DNA from: Paenibacillus xerothermodurans | GTDB lineage: Bacteria; Bacillota; Bacilli; Paenibacillales; NBRC-103111 | Assembly: GCF_002220865.2 (NCBI RefSeq) | Contig: NZ_NHRJ02000003.1 | Span: 311,244-375,243, forward strand | Direction of reading: 5' to 3' | DNA: 64,000 nt | Part shown: one piece after another, positions 52,614 to 60,760 of the stretch | Layout: each line of letters opens with the position of its first letter | Numbering within the stretch: the stretch's first letter is position 1 | Position numbers and translations under genes: made by a program | The notes under the pieces: generated by a model | Told to the model about the DNA's origin: nothing | Database searches by the model: none | The model's input: only the letters and a program-made list of their open reading frames with translations

Positions 52614-53612
52614 ATGAAAGCGAAATGGGCTGTATTGGTTTTTATCTTCACTGTTATGGCAGTGTTAACCGGCTGCGAAAACTCGTTGACGGTGTTAGAT
52701 CCTAAAGGGCCACAGGCGGAAGCTACAGCCGATGTCATTATGATATCGATTTGGACGATGTTATTCGTGGTTGTTACGGTGATCTTGCTTTACGTATTCA
52801 TGCTAGTGAAGTACCGTGCGTCTAAACAAAAGAAAGATTACGAACCTCCGCACATTGAAGGTAGTTTGAAGCTTGAGTTACTGTGGACGGCTATCCCGAT
52901 CATCATTGTAGCATTCCTGTCCTATGTCAGTGTCACATCTACCTATCAAGTGGAGGCCACTCCAAAGGGATATGAACAACAAAAGCCTCTTACCATCTAT
53001 GCTTCATCCTCTAACTGGAAGTGGCATTTTAGTTATCCTGAGGAAAACATTGAAACGGTGAACTACTTGTTCATACCTACCGATCGTCCGGTTGAGTTTA
53101 AGCTGTATGCGCACGGACCGATCTCCAGCTTCTGGATTCCACAGTTGGCAGGGCAGAAGTACGCCATGGATGACATGGTCACAACACTGCACTTGGCTGC
53201 TGATGTTCCTGGCGAATATATGGGCCGCAACGCGAACTTCACCGGTAAGGGCTTCGCTCAGCAAACGTTCAACGTCACTGCGTTGACGCCAGAGGAATAT
53301 GACAAATGGGTGGCGGAAATTAAAGCGTCCGCACCACCTCTAACTGAGCAAAAATTTGACGAGCTGTTAAAGCCAGGCCACTTGGGTCAATCGGCGTACA
53401 ATGGCACTCACTTGGGCTTCTCACCGCCGCCAACAGGTCATCAGCATGGTGAAGCAGGATCTGGTCATGACGACACTGGTGCCGGACATTCGGAAGAAGC
53501 GCATGAGCATTCTTCCGATGAGCATGCTGAGCACAGCGATATGGACCATAGCAATATGGACCATAGCAATATGGACCACAGTGATATGAACCACAGCAAT
53601 CATTCTCAGTGA
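52614..53612 (+). CDS. qoxA: Quinol oxidase (aa3) subunit II QoxA, with His/Met-rich tail
   Basis: A 332-residue lipoprotein: lipobox LTGC at residue ~21, then the QoxA pattern LDPKGPQAE, two membrane helices (~45-70 and ~88-110), and a periplasm-side cupredoxin domain with SSNWKWHFSYPEENIETVNY and PQLAGQKYAMDDM. The CuA ligands (C-x3-C) of cytochrome c oxidases are absent, so this is a quinol oxidase subunit. The last ~55 residues are a His/Asp/Met-rich tail with repeated MDHSN/MDHSD units encoded by 15-base repeats, not present in B. subtilis QoxA. ATG at 52614 follows AAAGGGG. First of qoxABCD. Confidence 0.92.
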   Translation: MKAKWAVLVFIFTVMAVLTGCENSLTVLDPKGPQAEATADVIMISIWTMLFVVVTVILLYVFMLVKYRASKQKKDYEPPHIEGSLKLELLWTAIPIIIVAFLSYVSVTSTYQVEATPKGYEQQKPLTIYASSSNWKWHFSYPEENIETVNYLFIPTDRPVEFKLYAHGPISSFWIPQLAGQKYAMDDMVTTLHLAADVPGEYMGRNANFTGKGFAQQTFNVTALTPEEYDKWVAEIKASAPPLTEQKFDELLKPGHLGQSAYNGTHLGFSPPPTGHQHGEAGSGHDDTGAGHSEEAHEHSSDEHAEHSDMDHSNMDHSNMDHSDMNHSNHSQ

Positions 53613-53676
53613 TCGCTATAACAACGAGCTTTACATTACGCGGGTAAGTATATTTCCCGAAAGGAGCCACAACCGT

Positions 53677-55623
53677 ATGGATTTCTTCGATCGATTTGCC
53701 GTACCTAATCCAGCTCCTACGATTTATGCGTCGATGGTTGCCATCGCTTTGACAATGATTGCGATAGTCGTAGGGTTAACCTATTTTAAAAAATGGGGCT
53801 ATTTATGGCGTGAGTGGCTGACAACAGTTGACCATAAACGCATCGGCATAATGTATCTCATATCTGCGATATTAATGTTATTCCGCGGCGGCGTTGATGC
53901 TTTAATGATGCGTGCCCAAACAGCTATTCCTAACAACCCGCTGCTCGGTGCGCAGGAGTATAATGAAGTGTTCACCACGCACGGGGTTGTTATGATCATA
54001 TTCATGGCGATGGCATTCATCATTGCCTTGATGAACTTCGTTGTTCCACTGCAAATCGGAGCTCGCGACGTAGCATTCCCGCGTTTGAATGCTCTTAGCT
54101 TCTGGCTCTACTTTTTCGGAGCGATGTTGTTTAACATTTCCTTCGTAATCGGCGGATCTCCTGATGCAGGATGGTCGTCGTATTTCCCTCTGGCAAGTAA
54201 TGAATTCAGTCATTCTGTCGGAACCAACTATTATATGTTTGCTCTTCAGATTTCGGGGCTTGGTACGTTGATCACAGGTGTTAACTTTGTCACTACCATT
54301 CTGAAAATGAGAGCGCCTGGTATGACATTGATGAAAATGCCAATGTTCTCATGGTCCGCTCTGATCACTAACCTGATCATCGCGTTCGCGTTCCCTGTGC
54401 TGACAATCGCGCTGATTATGGGGACAATGGACCGACTGTTCGGCACAAACTTCTTCACATCGGACAACGGTGGGATGGATATGCTTTGGGCGAACTTGTT
54501 CTGGGTTTGGGGACATCCTGAGGTATACATCTTGATTTTGCCGGCATTCGGTATTTACAGTGAAGTTATTTCGACGTTCGCACGTCGTAACTTGTACGGT
54601 TATGCATCAATGGTAATCTCCATGGTAGCCATTTCTGTACTGTCATTTGTAGTATGGGTGCATCACTTCTTCACAATGGGCCAAGGAGCGCTGGTCAACA
54701 GCATCTTCTCGATCACCACGATGGCTATCGCCGTTCCGACCGGGATCAAGATATTCAACTGGTTGTTCACATTGCGAAAAGGTAAGATTGAGTTCACGGT
54801 ACCTATGCTGTACTCACTAGGTTTCATTCCGATTTTCACAATCGGTGGGGTGACCGGGGTTATGCTTGGAATGGCGAGCGCTGACTACCAATACCATAAC
54901 ACTATGTTCTTGGTCGCCCACTTCCACTTGGTAATCATTCCTGGTGTTGTATTCGCGATGCTGGCCGGTCTCACTTACTGGTGGCCAAAAATGTTCGGCT
55001 TCATGCTGAACGAACGAATCGGGAAATTGGCCTTCTGGTTTATCTCGATCAGCACATGCGTAACGTTCTTCCCTATGTTCATCTCCGGATTGGATGGTCA
55101 AGCACGTCGTATGTACACCTACTCGCCAGAGACTGGATTCGGTCTATGGAATATGATCTCGTTTATCGGGGCTGTAGGTCTGGCAATCGGCTTTGCATTA
55201 ATTGTTTATAACATTTACTACAGTGTGCGTTACTCACCAAGAAACATTTCGTCCGACCCTTGGGATGCACGTTCGCTTGAATGGGCTACTCACAGTCCTG
55301 TTCCGGAATACAACTTTGCGATCGTACCAACGGTTGATTCCACCGAAGCCTTCTGGGATTCGAAGAAAAAGGGCTTTAAACTGTTCAGAGGCAAACTGGA
55401 GAAAATTCATATGCCGAATAACAGCGGGGTACCGTTTATCATCGGCAGTATCTTCTTCGCGTGGGGCTTTTCATTCGTATTCGGCCTCTGGCCTGCGGTC
55501 ATCGTGACAACCATCGCTATATTTGCTTGTCTCGCGCACCGTTCGTTCGAGCAGGATCACGGCCGTTATATCCCTCTGGAAGAAGTGGAACAGACAGAAA
55601 AAAAATTGCGAGGTGCTAACTAA
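53677..55623 (+). CDS. qoxB: Quinol oxidase (aa3) subunit I
   Basis: A 648-residue heme-copper oxidase with about 14-15 membrane helices. Heme and copper ligands are in FTTHGVVMIIFM (low-spin heme), WVWGHPEVYILILP (CuB His with cross-linked Tyr), VVWVHHFFTMG (CuB), and LVAHFHLVI (heme a3 and a). It reduces oxygen to water and pumps protons with electrons from menaquinol. AAGGAG precedes the ATG. Its stop shares one base with the qoxC start (TAATG). Confidence 0.96.
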   Translation: MDFFDRFAVPNPAPTIYASMVAIALTMIAIVVGLTYFKKWGYLWREWLTTVDHKRIGIMYLISAILMLFRGGVDALMMRAQTAIPNNPLLGAQEYNEVFTTHGVVMIIFMAMAFIIALMNFVVPLQIGARDVAFPRLNALSFWLYFFGAMLFNISFVIGGSPDAGWSSYFPLASNEFSHSVGTNYYMFALQISGLGTLITGVNFVTTILKMRAPGMTLMKMPMFSWSALITNLIIAFAFPVLTIALIMGTMDRLFGTNFFTSDNGGMDMLWANLFWVWGHPEVYILILPAFGIYSEVISTFARRNLYGYASMVISMVAISVLSFVVWVHHFFTMGQGALVNSIFSITTMAIAVPTGIKIFNWLFTLRKGKIEFTVPMLYSLGFIPIFTIGGVTGVMLGMASADYQYHNTMFLVAHFHLVIIPGVVFAMLAGLTYWWPKMFGFMLNERIGKLAFWFISISTCVTFFPMFISGLDGQARRMYTYSPETGFGLWNMISFIGAVGLAIGFALIVYNIYYSVRYSPRNISSDPWDARSLEWATHSPVPEYNFAIVPTVDSTEAFWDSKKKGFKLFRGKLEKIHMPNNSGVPFIIGSIFFAWGFSFVFGLWPAVIVTTIAIFACLAHRSFEQDHGRYIPLEEVEQTEKKLRGAN

Positions 55624-56219
55624 TGAAAATAGATCACTCGCTGCCACTCGAATATAGCACGGAACAGAATCGCTTAAACATCTTAGGCTTCTGGATTTTC
55701 CTTGGAGCGGAAATTGCGCTCTTCGGAACACTTTTCGCGTCATACTTCACATTGGTTGATCGGACCGGTGCCGGTCCGACCGGCGCGGAGATTTTTGAAA
55801 TCACGCCTGTGATTATCGAGACCCTGCTGTTGCTGCTAAGCAGCTTCACTATCGGCCTTGGCATACACGCCATGCGCATCGACAGGCTGAAAGCGATGAT
55901 GGCCTTCTTCGGTGTCACGCTATTGCTCGGTCTGGGATTTTTGGGTGTTGAAATTTACGATTTTGTTATGTATGTGCATGAAGGCGCGACGCTGCAAACG
56001 AGCGCGTTTACGGCCATACTGTTTCTGACATTGGGAACGCATGGAGCACACGTAACGTTTGGCTTGTTCTGGGGATTGTTCATCCTGATGCAAGCGAAAC
56101 GGCACGGCCTGACGCCTGAAGTAGGCAATAAGGCATTCATTTTCTCACTTTACTGGCACTTCCTGGACGTGGTTTGGATCTTTATCTTTAGCTTCGTCTA
56201 CCTGAAAGGAATGATGTGA
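55623..56219 (+). CDS. qoxC: Quinol oxidase (aa3) subunit III
   Basis: A 198-residue protein with five membrane helices and the subunit III patterns FWIFLGAEIALFGTLFASYF near residue 25, THGAHVTFGLFWGLFIL near 140 and YWHFLDVVWIFIFSFVYL at the end. It stabilises the oxidase and lines proton uptake. It overlaps qoxB by one base and qoxD by four, so it is translationally coupled within qoxABCD. Confidence 0.95.
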   Translation: MKIDHSLPLEYSTEQNRLNILGFWIFLGAEIALFGTLFASYFTLVDRTGAGPTGAEIFEITPVIIETLLLLLSSFTIGLGIHAMRIDRLKAMMAFFGVTLLLGLGFLGVEIYDFVMYVHEGATLQTSAFTAILFLTLGTHGAHVTFGLFWGLFILMQAKRHGLTPEVGNKAFIFSLYWHFLDVVWIFIFSFVYLKGMM

Positions 56220-56503
56220 ACATGAAACAACTATTCCCGCTCAAACAAGTGATGGGTTTTGTGTTTTCACTGGTCCTTACTGCGGTTGCGCTTGCTGTCT
56301 ACTTCCTTGACATGTCGTTCGCAGCGGGCATGACGGTGCTTCTTGTGACGGCATTCATACAGGCAGCCCTTCAGCTGGTAGTGTTTATGCACGCCGGTGA
56401 AAGCAAGGATAAATCATCAATCTACACCAGCTTGTATTATGGTGTATTCGTAGCTCTTGTCACGGTCTTTGGTTCGCTGTTGACCTTGATCTGGGGTTAC
56501 TAA
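56216..56503 (+). CDS. qoxD: Quinol oxidase (aa3) subunit IV
   Basis: A 95-residue protein with three helices, of the CyoD/QoxD type: QVMGFVFSLVLTAVALAVYF, MTVLLVTAFIQAALQLVVFMHA and YGVFVALVTVFGSLLTLIWGY. It assists assembly of the oxidase. GTG at 56216 overlaps the qoxC stop; ATG at 56222 is also possible (AAAGGA lies at 5 or 11 bases). Last gene of the operon, followed by a terminator. Confidence 0.93.
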   Translation: MNMKQLFPLKQVMGFVFSLVLTAVALAVYFLDMSFAAGMTVLLVTAFIQAALQLVVFMHAGESKDKSSIYTSLYYGVFVALVTVFGSLLTLIWGY

Positions 56504-56519
56504 TATCACGTCGTACAGC

Positions 56520-56550
56520 AGAGGACGTCTATCCGACGTTCTCTTTTTTT
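56520..56550 (+). terminator. Intrinsic terminator of qoxABCD
   Basis: AGAGGACGTC pairs with GACGTTCTCT (one G-U), loop TATCC, followed by TTTTTT. Confidence 0.9.
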
Positions 56551-56596
56551 ATGGTCAAGCCCGCTCGGGTGAATCTGCATTGGCACGCTGCAGTCT

Positions 56597-56812
56597 TTAC
56601 TTGTGCCTCTTGGTCACCATTTCTTCGGAAGCGACCAAAAACACTCCCATCAAGAAGATGAAAACAGCGCCCACAACGGTGCCAATGCCAACGCCCGTGA
56701 CTTCACCGTAACCGCTTCCGAAAAATCCATATAAGAATATCGCAATACCGATCAACAGCACTACAGCACCAACATACTTCACGGTGTTCAATATCTTAGC
56801 TGAGGAATTCAT
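56597..56812 (-). CDS. Small two-helix membrane protein (71 aa)
   Basis: Not recognised. Two membrane helices (VKYVGAVVLLIGIAIFLYGFF and GTVVGAVFIFLMGVFLVA) are separated by a Gly-rich loop (GSGYGEVTGVG), and the C-terminus is charged (SEEMVTKRHK). ATG at 56812 follows AAAAGGAG; the frame further upstream precedes that site. It converges on qoxD. Real gene likely, function unknown. Confidence 0.65.
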   Translation of the reverse strand: MNSSAKILNTVKYVGAVVLLIGIAIFLYGFFGSGYGEVTGVGIGTVVGAVFIFLMGVFLVASEEMVTKRHK

Positions 56813-56976
56813 GCGCTCATCTCCTTTTTTATCCATTATTGGTCATGTTCACATAATCGTCAATCATTTCTACTTATTTTGCCACAAATCGACATTGTGA
56901 TACTGGGCATTGTCGCCGTGATGCTCCGCCATACCCAACCAAGATAGGCCTCGGTTGGGCACGGAGTGTATCACCT

Positions 56977-57777
56977 TTACCGCGGCTTCCATGAGCTTTT
57001 TTTGCGAGTTTTGCTGGACACAAATACGGCCAACCTTTTGCGGAGGGTCTTCCTCGATTGCAAGATGTGATGATACAGAGCATGCTTTTCGGCGGCGGTG
57101 ACACCCCAATCTGCAGGAATCGAATCGATAATTTTGCGGATTTGCGATCCTCGTATCGCTTTGATTTTCTTGATTGACGCCAACAACGTCTTACGATCTT
57201 TGAACAGTGTCGCACACCAGCGGTGGACTCTTCGTTTTATTGTCTTTTGCGGAATGACCTTGAGGGACTTCTTCGTCCATTTAAACCCATTGGTAAAGCA
57301 GTTGGCGTGATCGATAATATACACCCGGCGGCTGCGTGAATAACCGTCTACCAGAATATTGCCTCTTCCTCTGTCCGTATTGTTTACCCAGTGATCAAAT
57401 GCGATCAAACTTTTAAGCTGGTCGGCATTCCTCAGCTGCCGTCTGCCTGGAGGCCGCGCTTGCGAGAGTGGCACGCAGTGATCCAAGTATAAGCTGGCGA
57501 ACTGGCGCCCGGCCTTCAACCTGCGCCGTGCAAGGCGCTTGTTGGCCTTAATGAATTTTTGGGATATGGATACCACCTTGAACGGGACAATAGGCAGATT
57601 TAACAGTTTGGCGAGGCGTCCTACCACGTATTCGTTGACGAGAACTCTCGTGCCTTGCCGGTTGTTTTTGAATTTCACCACATACTCACAGCCGTCGTTG
57701 AACAGTATGAGCTGAGGTCTGGCTTTCCCTGGAAGTCCCTTGATCAGGCGGACAGGCTGAATGGCTCGCGCCATCAT
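56977..57777 (-). CDS. HipA-like kinase-fold protein
   Basis: A 266-residue protein with HipA-like features: a nucleotide-contact strand DGCEYVVKFKNNRQGTRVLVNEYVVGRLAKLL (split across residues ~27-58), the catalytic-type segment LIAFDHWVNNTDRGRGNILV near 140 (DxxxxNxDR) and metal strand VYIIDHANCF near 168. The HipB-binding N-subdomain and a hipB gene are missing, so it is not a classical HipBA toxin. It is very basic. ATG at 57777 overlaps the glycosyltransferase stop (ATGATG) behind AGAAGGTGAG, so the two are coupled. By analogy with CotH/CotS kinases a spore-surface kinase role is possible, but that is inference. Confidence 0.75.
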   Translation of the reverse strand: MMARAIQPVRLIKGLPGKARPQLILFNDGCEYVVKFKNNRQGTRVLVNEYVVGRLAKLLNLPIVPFKVVSISQKFIKANKRLARRRLKAGRQFASLYLDHCVPLSQARPPGRRQLRNADQLKSLIAFDHWVNNTDRGRGNILVDGYSRSRRVYIIDHANCFTNGFKWTKKSLKVIPQKTIKRRVHRWCATLFKDRKTLLASIKKIKAIRGSQIRKIIDSIPADWGVTAAEKHALYHHILQSRKTLRKRLAVFVSSKTRKKSSWKPR

Positions 57778-58898
57778 CTCACCTTCTTTCCGCGCCGTAT
57801 CGATCTGCGGGGCCTGTTCCGAATGACGGCTCTTATAACGCGTAGGTGCTGGCGCGCACACACTCCAGGAGAGAATCTTCGTTTCACCACGCGCAGGCCG
57901 TTCTTTCGAATTTTCTTCCTCGTCGCATGGTTATTCAGCATAGCCTCGAGGTGTTTGACCGCCTTCGTTACGCTGTTCGGTTGGTATAGTTTACCGTTAC
58001 GATTATGATCGATTAGCTCGGGGAGGGAAGATGCACCGGGCGCCACCACAGGGCAGCCGCAAGCCATCGCTTCAATGAATGTGTTGCCGAAGGATTCCAT
58101 CTTCGTGGTTGATAGTGTGCAGCCTCCTGATTCGGCGATTTTACTGTACATCAATGGCATTTTCTGATAAGGAATAGAGGGAAACCAATGCACGACTTGG
58201 TTTAAGTTATATCGCTTCACTTGCGCCTTGAACTGACGGCGTTCTTTACTCGCCTTTCCTCCGATTACGGCAAAACATACATCAGATCTTCGAGCTGCCA
58301 TGGCCTTTGCGACTTTAAGCAGCATGCGCCAATTTTTTCTAGAATCGAGGCGCCCAATCCAGCCGATTATTTTTTTATTATTTGGAAGCGAGTGGAATGC
58401 TCGCTGGATTTGTCCTTTGTCTTTTATCGGCCTGAACAGCTGATCGTTGATCGGGTTGTAAATGACCCGTATAGGCAGTCTCCTTTTTAACACGGAGGCA
58501 ACCACCCTTTTCTGAAATGCGGAAGGAACGATGACGGCTTTCGGTCTCAAGCCTTTGAAATTGCGTAGATGCGGACGGATTTTATGGCGTTCCGGCGATC
58601 TAGCCTCTATTATCAATTTGCCTTTATAGCCGGCTCTCTTAATCAAATGATAAACCTGTGAGGAGTCGACAACGATGATCGCGTCGTATTTATTTCTTCG
58701 GATGATACGTACGATTCTGTTGGAGTTTCTGGTCAAGTGAACTCGAGCGACGTCCTTGAGCATATGGCGGCCGCCCTTATCCCGCAGATAAAGAAACTCC
58801 GTTTTAACATTATGTTTGGCGAAATAAATCGCGCGGTTCCGCCACCCGGCATTGACGCCACCGACGGTGAGCAGCCGCCATATCACCAATATTTTCAA
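57774..58898 (-). CDS. Glycosyltransferase family 4 (GT-B, CotSA-like)
   Basis: A 374-residue GT-B glycosyltransferase. The N-terminal Rossmann part starts LKILVIWRLLTVGGVNAGW; the C-terminal donor-binding part has IGWIGRLDSRKNWRMLLKVA near 195, and the family E-x7-E motif in ESFGNTFIEAMACGCPVVAPG near 290. A strongly basic tail (RNRPRRSIRRGKKVR) may bind a polyanion or surface. TTG at 58898 follows ACAGGAGGTG; the longer frame is untranslated. The sequence CATACAATA 30 bases upstream suggests a mother-cell sigma promoter, and the pair with the HipA-like kinase suggests a role on the spore surface, as for CotSA in B. subtilis. Sugar unknown. Confidence 0.82.
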   Translation of the reverse strand: MKILVIWRLLTVGGVNAGWRNRAIYFAKHNVKTEFLYLRDKGGRHMLKDVARVHLTRNSNRIVRIIRRNKYDAIIVVDSSQVYHLIKRAGYKGKLIIEARSPERHKIRPHLRNFKGLRPKAVIVPSAFQKRVVASVLKRRLPIRVIYNPINDQLFRPIKDKGQIQRAFHSLPNNKKIIGWIGRLDSRKNWRMLLKVAKAMAARRSDVCFAVIGGKASKERRQFKAQVKRYNLNQVVHWFPSIPYQKMPLMYSKIAESGGCTLSTTKMESFGNTFIEAMACGCPVVAPGASSLPELIDHNRNGKLYQPNSVTKAVKHLEAMLNNHATRKKIRKNGLRVVKRRFSPGVCARQHLRVIRAVIRNRPRRSIRRGKKVR

Positions 58899-58927
58899 GT
58901 GCACACCTCCTGTAAAGTGTTCTCCGT

Positions 58928-58936
58928 TATTGTATG
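58928..58936 (-). promoter_or_regulatory. Candidate sigma-E/K -10 element for the GT4-HipA pair
   Basis: CATACAATA on the minus strand matches the sigma-K -10 (CATA-N3-TA) and seven of eight bases of the sigma-E -10 (CATACACT). An AAC/AC element lies about 15 bases upstream. Transcription would start near 58921, 23 bases before the TTG start. Confidence 0.5.
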
Positions 58937-59266
58937 ATGATATTGTAAAGTTGGATTGGACAACTGCACATTTTATAACACGCGGGTCAATCCTATCATA
59001 TTCATCGTTTGTGCTTCGTGTTTTTCGCGTATAATACCCGTATATCAACTGAAAATACCAGCGCTAGGATTGCGGTCGGCCGTGCTTTGGTTCGAGACCG
59101 TGTTTGACATGAGAACACTCTTCGCCGCGGCGCGCGCCCATATCAATGGTGTATAATCTTATGCATGAGGCAGCGCACGCGCCAGGAGACGGCATGAGGG
59201 CTTCCGGCGTTCGATTGGGCCGCGGCGGTCGTACAACAGCGACAACAATAGGATGGGGAAATGTAA

Positions 59267-60511
59267 ATGGCTATGTTAACTAATCGAAAACTATCGTTGT
59301 TTTTGTTATTGGCAAATTTATTTATCCCATTTTTGGGAATCGGTTTGGTGATTCCTATCATGCCGGCATACATGCGGGAACTGGGGCTGACCGGTGAAAT
59401 CATGGGATATTTAATCGCATCGTTTTCATGTGCGCAGCTTTTGGTTTCTCCTATCGCCGGAGTGTGGGTTGACCGAATCGGCAGAAAGAAAATGATAATC
59501 TACGGATTGTTCATTTTTGCGTTTTCAGAGTTTCTCTTCGGAATCGGGAGCCATGTGTCGGTGCTGTTCATCTCGCGAGTGTTGGGTGGAGTTAGCGCTG
59601 CATTCATTATGCCGGCGGTTACCGCTTTCGTGGCCGATATCACAACATCGGAGGAGCGGCCGCAAGCAATGGGCTACGTTTCTGCCGCGATCAGTGCCGG
59701 TTTTATCATCGGTCCAGGAGTAGGCGGCTTTGTAGCTGATTTAGGCTTGCGGGCGCCATTCTTTCTTGCGGCTGCTATAGCTGCCGTCGCTGCAGTCTCG
59801 TCAGTGTTCGTACTCAAGGAACCCTTGTCCCCGGCACAACTGGAGGCGAATGCGAGAAATAAAATTAAGCTGGATTTTGGAGCAGAGCTGAAAAAATCAC
59901 TCCAGCCGGCATATTTTGCGCCACTGCTCATTGTATTCGTGCTCGCCTTCGGATTGTCGGCATATGAAACGATGTTCGGATTATTTGTTTCGGAAAAATT
60001 TAATTTCAGTCCTCGAGACATATCTATTATCATCACGGTGGGCACCGTTTTCGGCTTTGTCGCCCAGATAGCGTTTTTTGGCAGGATCATTGAAAAATTA
60101 GGGGAAAAACGGCTCATCCAAGGCACGTTAATATTCGCGGCTCTGTTTATCGCCCTCTCCGTGGTGATCAGCAGATACTGGCTTGTTATGGTCGTGACGT
60201 TCGTAGTATTTTTGGCCTGCGATCTGCTTCGTCCTGCGTTGACGACGCTGCTCTCAAGGCTGGCGGGCAAAGAGCAGGGATTCGTTGCGGGAATGAACTC
60301 CACCTACACAAGCCTGGGAAATATTATCGGCCCTACCTTGGCGGGCATCCTGTTTGATTGGAACATCAATCTCCCTTACATCTTTGCGGCGTTTATTCTC
60401 ATCGCCGGCTTTGTCATGTCGGTTTTTTGGAAGGAGCAGCAGTTAGATGCCGCTGACGCAAGCGAATCCGCTGGATCACAAACAAACAATGGCGGGGCCG
60501 GAACGAAATAA
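59267..60511 (+). CDS. MFS multidrug efflux transporter (DHA1 type)
   Basis: A 414-residue, 12-helix transporter of the drug:proton antiporter-1 group (Bmr/Blt/NorA-like). It has motif A GVWVDRIGRKKMIIYG between helices 2 and 3 and the motif C-like GPGVGGFVADLG in helix 5. Its range of substrates cannot be predicted. ATG at 59267 is about ten bases after GGATGGGG. Single gene with no regulator next to it; the TetR/MerR gene often found beside such pumps is missing. Confidence 0.88.
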   Translation: MAMLTNRKLSLFLLLANLFIPFLGIGLVIPIMPAYMRELGLTGEIMGYLIASFSCAQLLVSPIAGVWVDRIGRKKMIIYGLFIFAFSEFLFGIGSHVSVLFISRVLGGVSAAFIMPAVTAFVADITTSEERPQAMGYVSAAISAGFIIGPGVGGFVADLGLRAPFFLAAAIAAVAAVSSVFVLKEPLSPAQLEANARNKIKLDFGAELKKSLQPAYFAPLLIVFVLAFGLSAYETMFGLFVSEKFNFSPRDISIIITVGTVFGFVAQIAFFGRIIEKLGEKRLIQGTLIFAALFIALSVVISRYWLVMVVTFVVFLACDLLRPALTTLLSRLAGKEQGFVAGMNSTYTSLGNIIGPTLAGILFDWNINLPYIFAAFILIAGFVMSVFWKEQQLDAADASESAGSQTNNGGAGTK

Positions 60512-60760
60512 GATTACGATGAATAAATCAAAATATATTATGCTGAATGGTTGTGAAACAGTATCACGTGGAATGGCAAGCAGCTGTTTTTCATATAATC
60601 ACCTCTACTATCAAAAGTATATGTTAAAAAAATATAAATGGTACGGACGGAAAGGTAGGGAGTCGGTCACTTAGGCCGCGTTTACTCTTCGAAGCCAGGA
60701 TATTCTAGCGTGAGCGAAGAACTTTATGTAAAAAAGGAAGCTTGGGAGGTGTACTGGACG

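Noticed and set aside
52614-53612. Reading this gene as cytochrome c oxidase subunit II (ctaC)
   Set aside because: The CuA cysteines and any CxxCH heme motif are missing, and the LDPKGP start and overall pattern fit QoxA of the quinol oxidase.
56977-57777. Calling the HipA-like gene a HipBA toxin-antitoxin system
   Set aside because: No hipB-like helix-turn-helix gene is adjacent, and the partner gene is a glycosyltransferase translated with it.
60553-60573. Rex-like TTGTGAA...TCAC upstream of the second MFS gene
   Set aside because: The right half-site is offset (N7 instead of N6) and mismatched, so it is not a proper Rex or Fnr palindrome.
60447-60674. 75-codon frame overlapping the end of the first MFS gene
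   Set aside because: No ribosome site, overlaps a certain gene, and the product does not look like a folded protein.
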